A stretch of 64,000 bases of DNA from Ovis canadensis (GCF_042477335.2 NC_091262.1:37483001-37547000); one strand, 5' to 3'. Numbered from the stretch's first letter, positions 33,023 through 44,227 are shown. Numbers and translations are program-made. The notes: generated by a model not told the origin, from the letters alone.

Positions 33023-33184
33023 CTGGGACTTCCCTGGCCATACAGTGGTTAAGACTTCACCTTCCCACTACAGGGTGTGGGTTTGATCCCTTATCAGGGA
33101 GCTAAATACCTCATAGAGGAGAAACCAAAACATAAAATTAAAGCAATCTTATAACAAATTCAATAAAGACTTAAAAAAAAAAAG
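33023..33184 (+). mobile_element. CHR-type SINE
   Basis: Head GGACTTCCCTGGCCATACAG, tail ACAAATTCAATAAAGACTTA and poly(A). It lies directly 3' of the MIR. Confidence 0.88.
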
Positions 33185-33490
33185 GAAAGAACCCCTCAGC
33201 CCACCCAGAAGAAGCTCCTGCACCTCACCCCTCAGAATGGAGACACTGCAGAGGGACCAATTCTCCCTACCCAGGTGCACGGAGAAAACCCCAAAGGGTA
33301 GACCCTAATTAGCTGCTGGAGACTAGGATAACCTGCCCCCTCCCTTCAGAACAGTACTCAACCCAACTCACAGCACTTCCTCTGTGGTAGTTCATGTTCC
33401 AAACACTTATTCATATCGACTCCTTTCATCCTCTTTACAGCACCAGGAGATAATCCATGAAGTGGGTACATTTAAGATCATCCCTATTGT
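33185..33490. other. Unique sequence
   Basis: Nothing firm. 33395-33480 may be a decayed MIR in antisense. Confidence 0.35.
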
Positions 33491-33657
33491 AGGGCTTCCC
33501 GAGGACTCAGACAGTAAAGAATCTGCCTGCAATGCAGGAGATCCAGGTTCGATCCCTGGGTGGGGAAGGTCCCCTGGAGAAGGGAATGGCTACCCACGCC
33601 ACCCACTCCAATATTCTTGCCTGGAGAATTCTATGGACTGAAGTGACTTAGCACATA
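33491..33657 (+). mobile_element. Bov-tA SINE, shortened 3' part
   Basis: Head GGGCTTCCCGAGGACTCAG, intact B box GGTTCGATCC (33546-33555). The block between CTATGGACTG and AAGTGACTTAGC is deleted. Confidence 0.88.
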
Positions 33658-33661
33658 ACCG

Positions 33662-33790
33662 CTTAACAATGTTGAAGTAGTTTCAGGTGAATAGCAAAGG
33701 GACTCAGTCATAAATATACATGTATCCATTGAGTAGAGTTCCATGTGCTATACTGTAGTAGGTCCTTGTTGGTCATCCATTGAAAAATAT
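33662..33790 (-). mobile_element. L1 3' UTR fragment
   Basis: AGTTTCAGGTGAATAGCAAA, GACTCAGTCATAAATATACA and GTGCTATACTGTAGTAGGTC match the antisense L1 3' UTR. Confidence 0.8.
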
Positions 33791-34842
33791 TTTTGATTCT
33801 AGCTATGGAAAGGAAGAGGATGAGGAGTTTATATTTCTGCCAGGATTTTCTGTAAGATAAAATTAATGCATTTTTTTTTAAAGGAGAGAGTTGAGCTAAC
33901 TCCACCTAAACAAATCATAAAATGGCTGTGTTAATTGCTGTTGAAAAGAGGAATGGTGATTCGCTTTGATGTGGAGTTCAGGTATTCCTGTTTATAGTTC
34001 CTTTCTATAGATCAAACAGTGCCACCAGCCTTAGCATCTTCTGACATTTGCAAGTTTTAAGCATTGTTCTTTTCAGGCAGGAAGACTCAGAATCAGATAT
34101 TCATTCCCTCGGGCTACTTCAGGTAGGGATTAAAGAGATATTAGAGGAACTTGCTCTTTTTTTATCCTTAAATGTGTCATGAATGATTGAAGAAAAATAC
34201 TTCCTTTGTTCGCCTATTCTGAGCAGCCATTTGGAAGGTGATGATTTCTGGAGAGGAAATTGGAAAGGTGTTGGTAGATCATCTAACCCTTGATTACATT
34301 AAACCCTGCCTCCCTCCTCTCTTTACAAGCTTAAGTACTCTGGCTTCCACCGCCAGGTTCAGGTGAGAAATGGCGTGGTTCTACCCACTGAAAAGCAAGG
34401 CTTTGATTTTGTGATAGGCTTTCATTGATTTAATCATGTGGACTGTAAACATTGATGAAGGAGCTAACTACCCTGTGCCAGGAGCTGCCTCTGGCACAGC
34501 GTGAGTGGAGATGAGTCAGATTCAAGTCCCAGCCCTTGAAGAATTCACAGTCTCGGGAACGACAAGCTGGCCCTTTAATTACAGACGCTTCATCGTGTGG
34601 GTGGAAGGGTCTTGGGGAGCACTGATTCTGACTTGAAGATCAGAGAAGCTGTGTCTTGCAGGATGAGTAGAGTTCTAAGATCAAGAACATGAGAAAGGAC
34701 TCTTGGGCATGGAGAGCATCAGGCAAGAGGTCTGAGCGTCAGGGGAGCAGAGAATGGTTTCATGAGGCTGGGAGAAGGAAAGGGGCTTGGTGGCGGGTTG
34801 GGTGCGGAGGAGCAGCTGATGAGTTTACGGAATTAGAAAAGG
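33791..34842. other. Unique sequence
   Basis: 1.05 kb without recognised repeat or exon. A 90-codon frame starting 34689 crosses into the LTR and is not a gene. Confidence 0.45.
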
Positions 34843-35143
34843 TGATACCAACCCGGGTTCTGAGCCTTCTCCAGTCGATAGAAATTGACTGGGGGACAGA
34901 CAAGAAATTCAGGCAAGGCTTTACTGGAGTCCGTGCTTCAGCAGGTGGTACGGCGAGGTAAGAACAGACAACAGGTTCCCTTGCTTGCTCCCTCCCCAAG
35001 GCGGGAGGTGAGCTTGTTCTTTATATGGGTGTGAGTGTAGAGGTGTGTCCAGGGGTTGGCAAGGTGGCTTAGGTGGTCTGCCCATCCCTTGAGTGGTATT
35101 GTGTGCAGGGGGCATGTGTAGTACCCTGCTTTCCCTCCTGACA
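34843..35143 (-). mobile_element. Endogenous retrovirus LTR
   Basis: About 301 bp, TG at 34843 to CA at 35143. Read on the minus strand it has U3, a TATA box (CCATATAAAG, 35028-35019), an AGTAAA polyadenylation signal (34925-34920) and a U5 ending GTATCA. Spacing of about 100 bases between TATA and signal suits an R region. No primer-binding site follows its 3' end, so it is a 3' or rearranged LTR. Terminal repeats are imperfect, and family assignment is open. Confidence 0.6.
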
Positions 35144-35400
35144 CCCAGTTTTTGCTCCCAGCTTTTTAGAAATGGCAGTTGAGTTGATTCCTTGTTGTCT
35201 TTTTGTATCTTTTGGTCCAGAATTTATCAAGGGCACTGCATACAGTTATTTTTAGTCCCATACAGTTTCTTTGTATCTTGTTGCTCTAGAAGAGCTGTGT
35301 CTCGGTGCAAGCGCAGTGAAGGGTCTCAGGTCCCAGCCTGCCTCAAAGAGGAAAGCATGGATCCTGAAGGTCTTGCAGGTCATGTTGAGGAGTGAAGTTT
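35144..35400 (-). mobile_element. ERV-associated internal segment
   Basis: Contiguous with the LTR on its U3 side. 35215-35345 is similar to 56841-56975 (both carry AGTCCCATACAGTTTCTTTG), so this is a dispersed element. It probably represents the ERV 3' internal region. No retroviral protein frame is visible. Confidence 0.5.
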
Positions 35401-35734
35401 TATAAGAGCCGAGACCCATCAAAGCAGGGCTATGGGTGATCGTTTGTCCTTGGTGTAATATTCTTTGCTCTGTTAACCTCCTTTTCCTATTTCCTTTAAG
35501 CCTTGGTGATCCCCAAGTTTTGTCAATGACCCCTTCTTTCTTAATCTGCTCTTAAGAAACAGTGACAGCTTCTAAAACTACAACTCACCCTAAAGCGCCT
35601 ATCCGAGTTCCAGACCCAAAGAATTCCAGTCTCCTTCTGAACCCTCCCAACTCCCCACTCCATGTCCCAGCATGTCTGGACCAGAATTCGTGGGGTTGCT
35701 TTCTGGGTTTCCTGTCCAGTAAAGGGTGCCACCA
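35401..35734. other. Unique sequence
   Basis: Could include more of the ERV, but nothing is recognised. Confidence 0.35.
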
Positions 35735-36080
35735 CACACCCAGTGGGTTTCACTATTGACTCCTCCCTCCCTCTCAATCTAATTTGTCTAAATTGCCATC
35801 CAAATTACCACTTACGTATCATTTAAATCCCCACCATTACAATCTGTCTCCACCACTTCCATTAAGATCCTTGCCACCTCTCACCTGGACCACACAAGAG
35901 CCTCTGACTGTCTTTATGTCTCCCTTAGCTCTTTTTCCCAAAGTACCCTTTATCACTGCTAAAATGGCAATCTGACATTACTTCCCAGCTTAAAATTCTT
36001 CAGGGTCTTGGCATTGCCTCCTGCATAGCATGATCACAAAATTCTGCAGATCCCCATGCTCTCCTACAAGTCTCTCCTTA
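35735..36080 (+). mobile_element. L2 LINE fragment
   Basis: TTTCACTATTGACTCCTCCC (decayed L-D-S-S motif of L2 ORF2), then CACCTGGACCACACAAGAGC, ATGGCAATCTGACATTACT, TTCAGGGTCTTGGCATTGCC follow the L2 3' coding order. Old and broken. Confidence 0.65.
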
Positions 36081-36107
36081 CAGGCCTTGTTGCCCTTCTT
36101 TCTGGTC

Positions 36108-36250
36108 CAATGGGGCTCAGCCCTGGCTATATATTGGGATTACTTGAGGTTGATGCTCAAGCATCCCTGATGAGAGATTCTGGGATGCGGCCCCAGATCC
36201 TAGTGCTTTGTTTAAGTTCCCAGATGTTGCTAATGCATAGCCAGAGGTAG
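36108..36250 (+). mobile_element. MER5A-type hAT DNA transposon
   Basis: GGGGCTCAGCCCTGGCTATA near the left end is the partial inverted repeat of TGCTAATGCATAGCCAGAGG at the right; AGAGATTCTGGGATGCGGCC marks the middle of the element. Confidence 0.75.
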
Positions 36251-36490
36251 GCAAAACTGAATCAGCCCTACTTATAAGGGGTGTCAAAACTCCTGGTCTC
36301 CAAGATATGGAATAGAAGGAACAAAGGTAAGCAGCCACACCCCTTCATCTGCCACCTTTTCATGATGTTTTTAAGAGTTTGCCAACCAACTGTGTAGCAG
36401 ATATCCCTGGAATCCTTGAATGGGCCAATTAAAAAAAAATGAGACTCTTAATATAGCAGCTAGCTTCCTTCTTTTTACTTGTTAGAAAGA

Positions 36491-36726
36491 GGATGGAGTG
36501 TCTTCTCTTGTGACTCAGATGGTAAAGAATCTGCCTGCAATGTAGGAGACCCAGGTTCGATCCCTGGATTGGGAAGATCCCCTGGAGAAGGGAATGGCAA
36601 CCCACTCCATCGTCCTTGCCTAGAGAATCCCATGGACAGAGGAGCCTGGTGGGCTACAGTCCATGGGATCACAAAGAGTGGGACACAACTGAAGCAACTT
36701 AGCACACACATACAAGGGGATAGAGT
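36491..36726 (+). mobile_element. Bov-tA SINE
   Basis: Element 36500-36717, B box GGTTCGATCC at 36554-36563. GGATGGAGT at 36491 and GGATAGAGT at 36718 are the target copies. Confidence 0.92.
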
Positions 36727-36860
36727 AGCAGCTTTGGCTGCCCAAATGGAGCAGAGAGTTGCATGCTCTTTAGGAATAACCATGTGGGGCTGGGAGGAGG
36801 GTAGAGGATGACTCCAGTAAGAAAGATTATCTTGCTTCCCTTGACTTCATTTCCTAGCTA

Positions 36861-37300
36861 CCTGACTGTACTAGTTTGCTAGGGCTGTGTAACAAAGTAA
36901 GGCAAACTGAGTGCTTCAGTGGCGACTAGAAGCCTAAGATCCAGGTGTTGGCAGAGTTGGTTCCTTCTGATGGCAGTGAGGAAGAATTGAATTTCCATGT
37001 CTTTCTCCCAGCTTCTGGTGGCTTGCTGTCAATCTTTGGCAATCTTTTCTGGGGTTTTGCTGGTGTTCCTCAGCTAGTAGACACATCACCCTGAGCTCTG
37101 CTTTCATCTTCACATGGTCTTCTCCCTGGGTTCATGTCTGTGATCAAATTTTCTCTTTTTATAAGGACACCAGTCAAGTTGGATGAGGAACCCAACCAAC
37201 TTCTGCATGACCTTGTCTTAACTACCTGAATCTGTCATGACCTATATCCAAAGAAGATCACACCCTGAGGTCTAGAGGGTTAGGACTTCCTATATGAATG
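36861..37300 (-). mobile_element. MaLR (MLT1/MST-like) LTR
   Basis: Antisense: CTAGTTTGCTAGGGCTGTGT at the left, ATAAGGACACCAGTCAAGTT in the middle, CACACCCTGAGGTC and GGGTTAGGACTTCCTATATG at the right, in MaLR order. Confidence 0.75.
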
Positions 37301-37303
37301 GCA

Positions 37304-37327
37304 GGGGAGGGAGGGGAGTGGGGAGGG
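37304..37327 (+). other. G-quadruplex motif
   Basis: GGGG-A-GGG-A-GGGG-AGT-GGGG-A-GGG: five G-runs with very short loops, at the edge of the MaLR relic. Confidence 0.75.
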
Positions 37328-37393
37328 CACAATTCAACCTGTCTTCTTGACAGAGGGGCGGGCAGATCAGGGGTTTACCTGAATGCTGCCTAA

Positions 37394-37839
37394 AAGGTCC
37401 GTCTAGTCAAGGCTATGGTTTTTCCCGTAGTCATGTATGGATGTAAGAGTTGGACTGTGAAGAAGGCTGAGCGCCGAAGAATTGATGCTTTTGAACTGTG
37501 GTGTTGGAGAAGACTCTTGAGAGTCCCTTGGACTGCAAGGAGATCCAACCAGTCCATTCTGAAGGAGATCAACCCTGGGATTTCTTTGGAAGCAATGATG
37601 CTAAAGCTGAAACTCCAGTACTTTGGCCACCTCATGCAAAGAGTTGACTTGTTGGAAAAGACTCTGATGCTGGGAGGGATTGTGGGCAGGAGGAGAAGGG
37701 GACGACTGAGGATGAGATGGCTGGATGGAATCACGGACTCGATGGACGTGAGTCTGAGTGAACTCCGAGAGTTGGTATTCATGGGGTTGCAAAGAGTCGG
37801 ACATGACTGAGTGACTGAACTGAACTGAACTGAACTGAC
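37394..37839 (+). mobile_element. BovB LINE 3' part with an open reverse-transcriptase C-terminus
   Basis: The frame 37415-37810 (131 codons) encodes the conserved BovB C-terminus: [64 protein letters not shown], ending QRVGHD. About 30 bp (the MDREAWRAA region) is deleted in frame. It ends in four ACTGA units. 5'-truncated, without catalytic residues. Confidence 0.93.
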
Positions 37840-38200
37840 ACCCTTAAAATTGGGCGTGGGTTCTCTCTCTTCTCCTAGCGATCCAAAGCAACCAAGAGGA
37901 GAAATGAGAAAGAAACCATCTGTAGCTGGATCTCAAACCCTCAAACCCATAGATTCTGAAATCACCTTCAATTCCTTTTAACCCCCTAAATCCTGTTTAC
38001 AACTTGGATTTGATTGACAATTTTAAGCCTGGCTTCTATTCCTCTTTTACCAGGCCCAGTGTTGGGGAGATGTATATTCTCATCAGATAATAAGAACCTA
38101 AAATAAAAAGCCTTTCATGGAGGTGAGACTTCATTAGTTAAATCTGATGTGCAAGGATAGCTGGAAGCAAGTGGGAGAATCAGCAACGTAAAAGGTTGTG
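37840..38200. other. Unique sequence
   Basis: Nothing recognised. Confidence 0.45.
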
Positions 38201-38204
38201 TGAA

Positions 38205-38411
38205 CATGTGCTCAGTCACTCAGTCAAGTCTGACTCTTTGTGACCCCATGGACTACAGCCCACCAGGCTCCTCTGTCTGTGAAATTCTCCAGGCAAGAAT
38301 GCTGGAGTATTTCCTCCTCCAGGTGATCTTCCCCACCCAGGGATTGAACCAGGGTCTCTTACATCTCCTGCATTGGCAGACAGGCTCTTTACCACTAGCA
38401 CCACCTGGGCT
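38205..38411 (-). mobile_element. Bov-tA SINE
   Basis: Antisense copy from GTGCTCAGTCACTCAGTC to CACCACCTGGGC, with a small deletion after GCTGGAGTATTTCC. Confidence 0.9.
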
Positions 38412-38466
38412 AACAGTCCATAGGGCTGCAAAAGAGTTGGGCGGGACTTGGCGGCTAAACAACAAC
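38412..38466 (+). mobile_element. BovB/BovA 3' end fragment
   Basis: AACAGTCCATAGGGCTGCAA through GGCTAAACAACAAC is the shared 3' end of BovB and BovA in sense, directly abutting the antisense SINE. Confidence 0.75.
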
Positions 38467-40036
38467 CTATAGGAAAGGGCATTGTCTCCAGGTCACCCCC
38501 TGGGGACCTCTCTGAGGGTTCCCTGTGCCATTTATTCTGGGGCTTAGACATTGACAGAGAGCCCACATCAGCAGTTTTCCATCTAGAGCTGCCGGCTCCA
38601 GGCTCAGGACATGCACACATTTCTTACAAGACAAGCTGGCAAGCACATATGCTTATGAAGCAGACAAGCAGTGCCTTGCTAGCAAGTGTTTATTTCAGGT
38701 CAAGTTCTCTTCACGGAGGGACACACAGCCACTAAGGATCAGGTCCTTGTGTTTAAATGGCATAAAATGCAGTGTGTGAATGAGGCACCCTTCCCTCTCT
38801 GCATCTCTTGCACGGTCACCAGGGATAATCTTATTTGGCCTTCGGATTGTGGGCGGTTCCGTTAATCTCATTAAATGAAGCCAGTGCCTCTTGAATTCTC
38901 GGTCTGTCCTGCTCTCTTTCCTTCCAGGAATGGTTTTAATGGCCCCACAAAGGGCTCAGCCCAGTGCACAACGAATTTGTGATAACGTCCCGTGTTGGGT
39001 GAACTGAACCTTCCTGCCAGCAGAGCTGATGCCATCTGCCCATTTATTGACAGCCTTGTCAGCAAAAATCTGGATTCTGAGGGTTGGCAGGCAGCCAGGC
39101 TGCTTTCCACTGTCTTTCCAGCGTCTCAGTAACAGATGTGGCGCTCATGCCTGGGGCTGCAGTTGGCTAATCGTATGCGTGTGCTATTTATCAGGGGTGG
39201 AGGGCATGAGGGGATACGTGTTTTCCAGGAAGGAATTTGTATTCCTTTCCAGGTTCTCTTTTTCAGATTAAAAAAAAAAAAAGCATCTGACTTTTCAAAA
39301 TGTGAAATAATCAGTTTATCGTTCAACACTGGAAAAAAAAATTATTCCAAACCATGCGAACATTTGTTCAATGCTTTTGTTCAAATCACAAGTTATGCAA
39401 GGTCTGCGGACTTGAGTATTGGCTCTACAAGTCATTTTCTGTATTGTCCCCCTATCCTTTAAAGATGTTTTTTAATTGTAATGTAATACAAAAGCAAGAT
39501 TTGGGAGTTTTTTTTTTTTTTTAAACAAATAATGCCTCAGTTGGTGTATCCTTATCCCCAGTCAATGGAAATCAATCAGAGTGTTTACTGAATGAATCAA
39601 GAATAAATGCATGACTCAGAGAAGAGGTAATTTGCATGTCCTTGAGAAAATAAAATTTTCTGGCAGTACCTTTACTTTGAAAGTAGAAAACAAGAGAAAA
39701 AGAAGACTTGGAAAGAAACGAATTGCAGCTTCTCTGCAGAGCTGTGACACACATCCTGACCAGCCATTCCAAGACAGAGATCACATACCAATTTGGAGCA
39801 TCTTATAAAAGCAGTTTTGTTGGAAGATTTGTTTTCCCCTTAAATGTAAGGCTCTTAGCCACTGCAGGTTCTATGTTTGTTCATTCAGCCAAAACAAAAG
39901 GAGTCTTGGATCAGGAGAAAAAGCTAGTGGAGAGACACTTAAGCCATGCTGGCACCAAGGAAAGGGGGCCATTCACCTGGAGTTGGGGAAGACACCAGTG
40001 GGGAGGGGCCTTGGTGAGTCGTGGGCAGTTCCCTGG
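38467..40036. other. Unique sequence, 1.6 kb
   Basis: No interspersed repeat recognised. Poly(A) at 39271-39283 and poly(T) at 39510-39523 are the only low-complexity parts. Frames up to 129 codons (39708-40097) run into BovB and lack domain features. Confidence 0.5.
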
Positions 40037-40478
40037 ACCAGGGCTTCTAGTCAAGGCTATGGATTTTCCAGTGGTCATGTATGGATGTGAGAGTTGAGTT
40101 GTAAAGAAAGCTGAGCGCTGAAGAATTGATGCTTTTGAACTGTGGTGTTGGAGAAGACTCTCCAATCAGTCCATCCTAAAGGAGATCAGTCCTGGGTGTT
40201 CATTGGAAGGACTGATGCTGAAGCTGAAACTCCAATACTTTGGCCACCTGATGCGAAGCCCTGACTCATTTGAAAAGACCCTGATGCTGGGAAAGATTGA
40301 GGGCAAGAGGAGAAGGGGACGACAGAGGATGAGATGGTTGGATGGCATCACCGACTCAATGGACATGGGTTTGGGTGGACTCCGGTTGTTGGTGATGGAC
40401 AGGGAGGCCTGGCGTGCTGCGATTCATGGGGTCACAGAGTTGGACACGACTGAGCGACTGAACTGAACTGAACCAGGG
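40037..40478 (+). mobile_element. BovB LINE 3' part
   Basis: Element 40044-40471. It starts at CTTCTAGTCAAGGCTATGG. A 25-bp gap in the RRLLRVPWT region and a stop (GTTGAGTTGTAA for SWTV) break the frame. ACCAGGG at 40037 and 40472 is a 7-bp target duplication. Confidence 0.92.
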
Positions 40479-40540
40479 AGGAGGAATACATTGACGGTGT
40501 TTCCGTGTTAATTACTCCTTGCCACTGTGCACATCAAAAA

Positions 40541-40754
40541 GGCAAAGCTCTTGTTGTAGTGTTATGTGCTAGTATTAGTAGCTCAGTTGTATCTGACACT
40601 TTGCACCAGGCTCCTCTGTCCGTGGAAATTCTCCAGGCAAGAATACTGAAGTGGGTTGCCATTCCCTTCTCCAGGGGATCTTCCCAACCCAGGAATCGAA
40701 CCCAGGTCTCCAGTATTGCAAGCAGATTCTTCACCATCTGAGCTGGCAAAGCTC
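40541..40754 (-). mobile_element. Bov-tA SINE with exact duplication
   Basis: Antisense copy 40551-40744, head side CCATCTGAGCT. GGCAAAGCTC at 40541-40550 and 40745-40754 is a perfect 10-bp duplication. The middle block GACCCCATGGACTGTAGCC is deleted. Confidence 0.92.
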
Positions 40755-41114
40755 CTTAATGGAAATCAAAGAACCCACCAGTGGGGAAAAAACCCAGGGG
40801 AGGACCTTTTGCCCAGCACAGGGTACTGAGCCAGTCCTAGGCTGTTTAAGATATAAGGACGTACAAGAAGCCTCACACCACCCCTGGATGCCTAGAGGCA
40901 AGTGGCAAAACAACTGGTATCCTGAGACAAGTGCCACTGTCTCCTGAAGAGCTAGTCTCCAACGAAATGAGACAACAGAAGCCTGTACAAAGGAATGCAA
41001 AGTATATATGACTTTCTATGTACAAAGTCAGCTGCAAACAAACAGGAGAATGTATAATTACATTTAGGGTTCTAGTGTTCAAATGGTAGGACTACCAGTG
41101 ACCACTTTGGACAT

Positions 41115-41447
41115 TTGTATTGGACTGTAAGGAGATCCAGCGAGTTAATCCTAAAGGAAGTCAGTCTTGAACATTCATCAGAAGGACTGATGCTGAAGCT
41201 GAAACTCCAATACTTTGTCCACCAGATGCAAAAATCCAACTCATTGGAAAAGACCCTGATGCTGGGAAAGATTGAGGGCAGAAGGAGAAGAGGACGACAG
41301 AGGACAAGATGGTTGGATGGCATCACTGATTCAATGGGCATGAATTTGAACAAGCTCTGGGAGATGGTCAAAGACAAGGAAGCCTGGCGTGCTGCAGGCC
41401 ATGTGGTTGCAAACAGTCAGACACAACTTAGCAACTGAACGACAACA
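41115..41447 (+). mobile_element. BovB LINE 3' part
   Basis: From ATTGGACTGTAAGGAGATCC to GAACGACAACAACAA. The frame 41115-41438 (107 codons) stays open through [15 protein letters not shown] and [12 protein letters not shown], unusual for an older copy with the CAACAACAA ending. Confidence 0.9.
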
Positions 41448-43275
41448 ACAAATTGTGCTTTACAGTCTCAGGATTGCTTTCATAGGCATTTCCTTACCCA
41501 ACAGAAGGCTTTCATCCTTGCTGATGTCCAGGATAGACTATTAGTGCTGGCACTGACTTCAGGTTGGGTCACTGGCTCGATTCTGAGCCCACCCACATTA
41601 AGACCTAAGAGCCTGCCAGTTGCTGGATGCAAACAAGACCAAGGGAAGACACAAAAGTACAGCCAGTGCCAGCAGCTGGGGTGGGGGGCGAGGCCCTCAG
41701 GGGTGACCTGCAGACTCAGAGATTGCTCACGTCACAGCTGTGGGCACCCCCTTTACTTGACAGATGAGGACTTGGCTCTGGGCCAGAATGTCTACAGGAC
41801 AAGTTTGCCCTGTGCATAAACCCAGACCAGGGCCCCTAGGAGACGCCCAAGGGCGAGGCCAGTGGGGATGAACTGAAGACCATCGTTACCCCTAATTGCA
41901 TAGCACTGGGTGGGGCTCTTTCTGCAGAGCAGGGATGGGCATCTTTGCCTGGCAAGAAGGCACATCACCCCCATCACACTCTGTTAATCCTCCTCCCAAG
42001 TAGCCATTGCTCCCCAGTCCAGTAGTGGAATGTAAGAGGATGTGTTCGCTGCTGATGGAGCGAGCAGACACTGGTGGGGTGAGGAATGGGAAAAAGGAAC
42101 CTGCTCTCTCAAGTCCTCATGAAATTCGGGAAAGGGCTTTAAGAACAGCAGGCAGTCCAGCATCCAGGCCTATGTGCTCCCCACTCCCCTTACCTTTCCC
42201 TCCCGGGAAGCTGAGCAGTGTGGTTTCTGCCCCTTCCACCAACTGGCGCCTCTGCTTCTGCCTCAGCCTCCATCTCCGCAATGCCTGGCAGCTGGTGGGC
42301 TGCCCACCTCTCTCTCCACACTTGCCCAGGCTGTGAGGACCCAGACAAAGGCCATCTGGAGTGTGCAATACTCAGTGAGCCAAAGAACAAGGGTTGCGTT
42401 TTATCAACGCACCCTGGTTGCCAGACAGCTCATCTCCTGGGAGCTTTGCCTGGTGGGTTGGTGCACAATAGTGAGAGGCTGCCTGAGTTCAGGGATGCTC
42501 ATCAGTGAAAAGCGGATCTCCTGCCTGGTGCTGAAGATGCTGCCTGCACCTTTCAGAGAGGGAAGCCTCTCTGCTCTGCCTTCCCTTCTCTGCTTGGTCG
42601 GGCTCATGGGGACCATGCGTTTCTAGCTGATGTGCAGCTCCAGTAGCCTTTGCTAAGAGCTGCCTGGCTGGAAATGAATGGCAATCAGGTGTGGGGGTCG
42701 CAGCCTGCCTTCCCAGGGGCCCCTGGCTGTTGGCAAGCTGAGAGCTCCAGGCGGGAGTGGCCAGCAGTTTGTTCTTTGTTCAGTCTTCCAGCCAAGCTTG
42801 GCTGCAGCAGCTCATTTTTTTGTGTCTTCCTACCTGCTCCAACATGCTGGAGTTGCCTGGCAAGCAGCCAACACCCCCCATCTTCTCCTCCCCTTCCCTC
42901 TCCTGCTTCCCCTGCCGGAGCAGCAAAAGGCTGAGACCACGACACCACAGCACCGCTGGAAGAAAGGCTGACGACCCTGCCCATATCTAGGGATGCTTGC
43001 TGCATTCTCTGTTCTGAACTGCCAGCTTGATCCTTACAAGGACATGGCCCGAAGCATGGGCCAAACCAACAGTCTCCCAAGACCTGAAATTTAAAGCTAA
43101 CGAGTGAAACAGCCCAGGTGCAAGACAGTTTGGAGCCACAGGGTCTGCCACGACTGTCCCAGTTGAAAAAGGCACTGCTGCTCAGTCCCCATGGACCTCA
43201 TGTTGTCATATCTCCCAAGTTTTCAAGAAAAGCCAGAAATTCTAATCTCTGTATAAAATCTCTGGATTTTTACAT
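41448..43275. other. Repeat-poor, GC-richer block of 1.8 kb
   Basis: The longest stretch without a recognised repeat. Open frames reach 150 codons (42174-42626) and 131 codons on the other strand (43080-42685), but they overlap each other and show no motif or signal I recognise. No splice-supported exon can be argued. Confidence 0.5.
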
Positions 43276-43278
43276 GCA

Positions 43279-43552
43279 TGCATCTCAGTTGCGTCAGACT
43301 TTTTGTGACCCTGTGGACTATAGCCCGGCAGGCTCCTCTGTCGATGGAATTTCCCAGGCAAGAGTACTGGAGTGTGTTACCGTTTCCTTCCCTAGGGGAT
43401 CTTCCGACCCAGGGATTGAACCCTTGTCTCTTGTGTCTCCTGCACACCGTTTCCTTCCCTAGGGGATCTTCCGACCCAGGGATTGAACCCTTGTCTCTTG
43501 TGTCTCCTGCATTGACAGGCAAATTCCCTTACCACTGGCGCTACCTGGGAAT
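43279..43552 (-). mobile_element. Bov-tA SINE with internal tandem duplication
   Basis: Antisense copy, GCATCTCAGTTGCGTCAGAC to GGCGCTACCTGGGAA. Longer than normal by 67 bp because of the duplication listed next. Confidence 0.92.
43379..43512. repeat. Perfect 67-bp tandem duplication
   Basis: Unit 43379-43445 repeated at 43446-43512; the first 66 bases are identical in both. Units start ACCGTTTCCTTCCCTAGGGG and end TGTGTCTCCTGCA. It covers the middle of the Bov-tA, including the antisense B box. Confidence 0.95.
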
Positions 43553-43904
43553 TTTTTTTATATATTGGCAACAAATCCCAAGTTTTCTTAAGCATTTGAG
43601 CAAACCACGTCTGTGGGGTGTCTGGGGCCCTGGGGCTGTCAATGTTGTGATTTCTGCCCTAAACTTGTGAGGATAAAGCTACAAGGCCTATTTGTGCTTG
43701 GCTGTGCTAATCCCCACTGAGTGTAGAAACCCAGCTCAGTGGACTCCTTCTCAAAGGTTCTGATGGTGGTTGTGTGTTGCTTTGTCTCCCTCTTGGGGGA
43801 TAGCTGAGGTCTTCCTGGAATTAGCCAGGAAGAAGCTGAGTTGTCAGTACAGAGACTTTTCTAAGTCCATTCTTGCCCGGGTTCCAGGGTTGATCTAAAT
43901 GTAT
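43553..43904. other. Unique sequence
   Basis: Nothing recognised. Confidence 0.45.
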
Positions 43905-44080
43905 TTGTTTTCCATGCTGTGTAACTTGGCTAGAAATAACACAAATTTATTATTGCACCAACTGTGAGACTATAGCATGGGTTAGTTGGTTCTGCTGCTC
44001 AGAGTCTCAAAAGATCTTGGCCAGGACCGAAACTTATCTTCTGAGTTCATTCAAGTTAGCGGCAGAATTCATTTACTTTT
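43905..44080 (-). mobile_element. MaLR-like LTR relic
   Basis: GTTTTCCATGCTGTGTAACT and AACACAAATTTATTATTGCA resemble the antisense end of MLT1/MST LTRs. Weak and short. Confidence 0.45.
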
Positions 44081-44227
44081 AGTTGTAGGGCTGAACTGAA
44101 ACTAAATTGAAACTCTGTCCCCATTGAACACTAATTCCCCATTCACCCTCCCCAACCCACAATCCCACCCCCAGCCCCTGACATCTACCAATGTACTTTT
44201 GGACTCTATGAATTTCAGTATTCTAGG

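Noticed and set aside
42174..42626. 150-codon frame in the repeat-poor block
   Set aside because: It overlaps other long frames on both strands, as expected for GC-richer noncoding DNA. No motif, signal peptide or recognisable homology, and no splice evidence.
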